Shown: in pieces, positions 14,876-16,725 of the stretch
Layout: each line of letters starts with the position of its first letter
Numbering within the stretch: position 1 is the first letter of the stretch
Origin: Gammaproteobacteria bacterium
Lineage (GTDB): Bacteria; Pseudomonadota; Gammaproteobacteria; SZUA-140
NCBI GenBank assembly: GCA_026982145.1
Contig: JALSHQ010000252.1
Location: 1 to 16,725 of the forward strand
Direction: 5' to 3'
DNA: 16,725 nt
Translations under genes and position numbers: made by a program
Notes under the pieces: generated by a model
Seen by the model: only the letters and a program-made list of their open reading frames with translations
The model's database searches: none
Told to the model about the DNA's origin: nothing

Positions 14876-15835
14876 TTACCTGCGCCCCATCCCCATTCCC
14901 CTGCCGTCTGTATCAAAATTACACTGCCGGCCTGGGTTTTGATCCGGCTGGCAAAACGCTATCCAATTCGCACCATACACATCGAAGGCGCCTTCATCAT
15001 AGGTGTAACTGCCATAACTCCCACCAAATGCTATACCCGCAGGATTATCTGCCGTGTAGGTGTAACGCCCCGCGGTAACATTGGCAGCGGCGACATTATC
15101 ACCGAAAGCATCAACATTGGGATCAAAGCTGCCAACATCGACGATCGTGGTGCGATTGGTGAAGCTGGCGGGATCGCTATACGCATCATAACCGCCGTTA
15201 CTCATGTCTAGGTCGAACATCGAAAGCAGCTCGCTGTCATCAATCACTTGAACGATGTGAGGCTTGTTGGCTTCGCGTGCCTTCGTAAAATCCTGCCGCA
15301 TTTCACCATCGTTATTGATCTGACGCAGGTAGACGCGAGTGGGGTTTGCGGTGCCGTTGCCGGTCAGTGCCGCACCACCTTCGAGCGGTTGCCAAGCGTT
15401 GTAGAGGCGATTGTTTGTCTCCCCATAGCTGGATGAGAAAGGAACACTCCCGCCGCCCATGCCTCGTCCCATTCGCCCCCCCTCCCACCAACAACAACCA
15501 CTGGTGCGAATAAAGAATTCCATGGCAAAGTCATCAACATTGGGGTCTCCTATAATGACATGAAAATATTCGACGCCATTATTATTCACTATTTCCTGTA
15601 AAAAATAGCCATCACTACCGCCGCACCCCGGGCCTAGCCCACCCATCCCGTTCATCCCCATGCCACTATTTCCAGCACCACAGCTCTGATTCGCCATGCT
15701 CGACACTGCATTGGGACTAGGCAGAAAGTTGAGCGTAAATTCAGGGTGCGCTTGTGACCACGCGGGTACCACCGGCAGCAGCCCAAGTAGAAGTAGAGAG
15801 AGCGCCATAAAAATATTTTCTTTTTTGTAACTCAC
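14876..15835 (-). CDS. Unrecognised secreted protein rich in Gly/Met motifs, six cysteines
   Basis: I do not recognise the family. From the GTG at 15835 it has 319 residues; AGAGG lies 5 bases upstream. An in-frame GTG at 15841 overlaps that AGAGG and is less likely, while the ATG at 15808 would remove the positively charged n-region. Residues 1-29 form a signal peptide (SYKK, a leucine-rich core, likely cleavage after WSQA). Three Gly/Met patches follow: MGMNGMGG (59-66), RMGRGMGGG (121-129) and GRGMGMGRR at the very C-terminus. Six cysteines remain in the mature protein (C52, C71, the vicinal pair C114-C115 before WWEGG, C295, C305). The centre holds YFLQEIVNNNGVEYFHVIIGD (roughly 77-97) and acidic or aromatic stretches such as VIDDSELLSMFDLDM. 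Export to the periplasm or beyond is likely; metal or thiol chemistry is only a guess. It is a single gene, convergent with the FIST/ispB fusion. Confidence 0.75.
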   Translation of the reverse strand: MSYKKENIFMALSLLLLGLLPVVPAWSQAHPEFTLNFLPSPNAVSSMANQSCGAGNSGMGMNGMGGLGPGCGGSDGYFLQEIVNNNGVEYFHVIIGDPNVDDFAMEFFIRTSGCCWWEGGRMGRGMGGGSVPFSSSYGETNNRLYNAWQPLEGGAALTGNGTANPTRVYLRQINNDGEMRQDFTKAREANKPHIVQVIDDSELLSMFDLDMSNGGYDAYSDPASFTNRTTIVDVGSFDPNVDAFGDNVAAANVTAGRYTYTADNPAGIAFGGSYGSYTYDEGAFDVYGANWIAFCQPDQNPGRQCNFDTDGRGMGMGRR

Positions 15836-16154
15836 TGCCACCTCTCAACAACATCACTATTTTTTCTAACAACAGGTGGCCATTGCGCGCCTTCATTCGA
15901 GGCCGGAAGCGCTTACTGAGCGGGGAGTGCCCAGCTTTAGCCACACAGCCCAGCGATACATATTCCTTTACTATCAGTCCTGATACCAAGCACCAGCATA
16001 GCACATAAATCGCATGTCAAATACATGTATAAAGAAGGGTTTTCTGAAGGCACTTTTCGCGCGGAAGAAGCGGCAGTGGAGCTCCAAATCAGGAACCAAA
16101 TGGGCAAAACAACAGGTTAAAGCTCAATAAGAGAGAAGGGGGCAACGAGGGATG
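15836..16154. other. Gene-free gap between hisI and the secreted-protein gene
   Basis: No credible coding frame, tRNA or clear terminator is seen in these 319 bases. No hisE-like sequence follows hisI. The gap holds a possible extended -10 promoter for the secreted-protein gene (listed separately) and a perfect 10-bp palindrome ATACATGTAT (16021-16030) directly upstream of it. Confidence 0.6.
15995..16020 (-). promoter_or_regulatory. Possible extended -10 promoter for the secreted-protein gene
   Basis: On the minus strand a perfect TTGACA (16020-16015) is followed by TGCTATGCT (16003-15995), an extended -10 arrangement (TGn plus a 4-of-6 hexamer). The 14-base spacing is too short for a normal -35/-10 pair, so if used the extended -10 would dominate. 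The leader would be about 150 bases. ATACATGTAT abuts the upstream side. Confidence 0.3.
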
Positions 16155-16538
16155 TTAGCGGTAGATCTCGTCAGGTTTTTTTAGCACCGGTTCAACCTCA
16201 AGCCATTGCCCGTCTTGATATTTTTTATAGAAACAATCGTGACGCCCGGTGTGACAGGCGATGCCGCCAAGCTGTTCAACTTTTAGCAAGATGACATCGT
16301 TATCACAATCGAGCCGCATCTCTTTAACGATTTGTTGGTGGCCTGACTGCTCACCTTTGTGCCAAAGCCTCTGTCGTGAGCGTGACCAGTAGACGGCATG
16401 GCCTGTTTCAGCGGTGAGTGCCAGCGCTTCACGGTTCATCCACGCCACCATCAGCACGCTGTTGTCCTCTGCATCCTGCGCGATGGCGGGCGCGAGCCCG
16501 TCGCTGCTCCACTTCACCTCGTCGAGCCAATCAGCCAT
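16155..16538 (-). CDS. hisI: Phosphoribosyl-AMP cyclohydrolase
   Basis: Opens the adenine ring of phosphoribosyl-AMP, the third step of histidine synthesis. From the ATG at 16538 it has 127 residues; an upstream in-frame TTG (16556) would add six unlikely residues inside hisF. Family motifs: VLMVAWMNREAL (28-39), VYWSRSRQRLWHKGEQSGH (49-67), the metal-binding DCDND (D77, C78, D79, D81) and ACHTGRHDCFY with C95 and C102. SGH replaces the usual SGN. It overlaps the 3' end of hisF by 8 bases (16531-16538), implying translational coupling. This is the single-domain enzyme: no HisE domain is fused and none is encoded directly downstream. Confidence 0.96.
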   Translation of the reverse strand: MADWLDEVKWSSDGLAPAIAQDAEDNSVLMVAWMNREALALTAETGHAVYWSRSRQRLWHKGEQSGHQQIVKEMRLDCDNDVILLKVEQLGGIACHTGRHDCFYKKYQDGQWLEVEPVLKKPDEIYR

Positions 16539-16725
16539 CCAGTGCTCGCACTTCAATGCCCCGAGCGCTCATTGCATCCTTCGCCTCTTGTACTGTGTGA
16601 TGGCCAAAGTGAAAGATGCTCGCGGCCAGCACGGCGTCCGCCTTCCCTTCGGTGATGCCATCGGCCAGATGCGCCAGCGTGCCAACCCCACCCGAGGCGA
16701 TCACCGGGATGGGCACGGCTTCGCA
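16531..16725 (-). CDS. hisF: Imidazole glycerol phosphate synthase cyclase subunit, C-terminal 64 residues
   Basis: HisF, with HisH, makes imidazole glycerol phosphate and AICAR in histidine synthesis. Only the end of the (beta/alpha)8 barrel is in the window: PIPVIASGGVGTLAHL (strand 7 and its phosphate-binding loop), then ADAVLAASIFHFG (strand 8) and a final helix ending SARGIEVRALDG. The gene continues off the right edge; the GTG at 16716 is an internal valine, not a start. The stop overlaps hisI. Confidence 0.95.
   Translation of the reverse strand, partial: CEAVPIPVIASGGVGTLAHLADGITEGKADAVLAASIFHFGHHTVQEAKDAMSARGIEVRALDG

Noticed and set aside
14864..14877. AATCG-CAGT-CGATT dyad at the end of the secreted-protein gene
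   Set aside because: Only five pairs, overlapping the stop codon, with no T tract; not a credible terminator.
15741..16004. Minus-strand 87-codon frame upstream of the secreted-protein gene
   Set aside because: Overlaps the signal peptide region of the better-supported gene in another phase and has no motif or ribosome binding site.
16101..16113. GGGCAAAACAACA here also occurs at about 7397-7409 beside hairpin repeat copy 1
   Set aside because: A 13-base match is expected by chance about this often in a window of this size, and no hairpin arms surround this copy.
1..16725. CRISPR arrays, tRNA or rRNA genes, transposases, integrases and toxin-antitoxin pairs
   Set aside because: Looked for on both strands; no regularly spaced repeats, cloverleaf-like sequences or such protein motifs were seen.

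Overview
This window is a gammaproteobacterial chromosome segment. The evidence is gene order: rplU-rpmA-obgE-proB, rpsT convergent with proB, then murJ, ribF, ileS, lspA and ispH, with ispB divergent from rplU. That housekeeping neighbourhood is common in free-living and sulfur- or methane-oxidising Gammaproteobacteria; a finer placement cannot be supported from the sequence. Base composition looks close to half G+C throughout.

Layout. Positions 1-1630 (-) hold a two-partner-secretion outer-membrane transporter (TpsB/FhaC-like) that runs off the left edge. After a gene-free gap, 2019-9000 (-) carries murJ-ribF-ileS-lspA-ispH in that transcription order: lipid II flipping, FMN/FAD synthesis, Ile-tRNA charging, lipoprotein signal peptide removal and the last step of the MEP isoprenoid pathway. 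rpsT (+, TTG start) is divergent from murJ and shares a bidirectional terminator with proB. rplU-rpmA-obgE-proB (-) starts from a near-consensus promoter and has an internal terminator after rpmA. ispB (+) makes the polyprenyl diphosphate for the quinone side chain, using the isoprenoid precursors that IspH supplies.

The right side (13795-16154) is a small accessory region: a 513-bp gene-free stretch, a truncated FIST-domain gene fused out of frame to a decayed second copy of the ispB 3' end, and an unrecognised secreted Gly/Met/Cys-containing protein on the opposite strand. The window ends with hisI and the 3' end of hisF (-), overlapping by 8 bases.

Most notable: (1) the FIST/ispB-remnant fusion, whose ispB part looks like the product of an in-frame 297-bp deletion between two 12-bp direct repeats that are still present in the intact ispB; (2) an intergenic hairpin repeat present twice, after murJ and just before obgE, sharing an exact 16-base core, the second copy lying so close to obgE that no Shine-Dalgarno sequence is left; (3) the unassigned secreted protein. 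No complete new defence or mobile system is visible. No CRISPR array, tRNA, rRNA, transposase or integrase was found.
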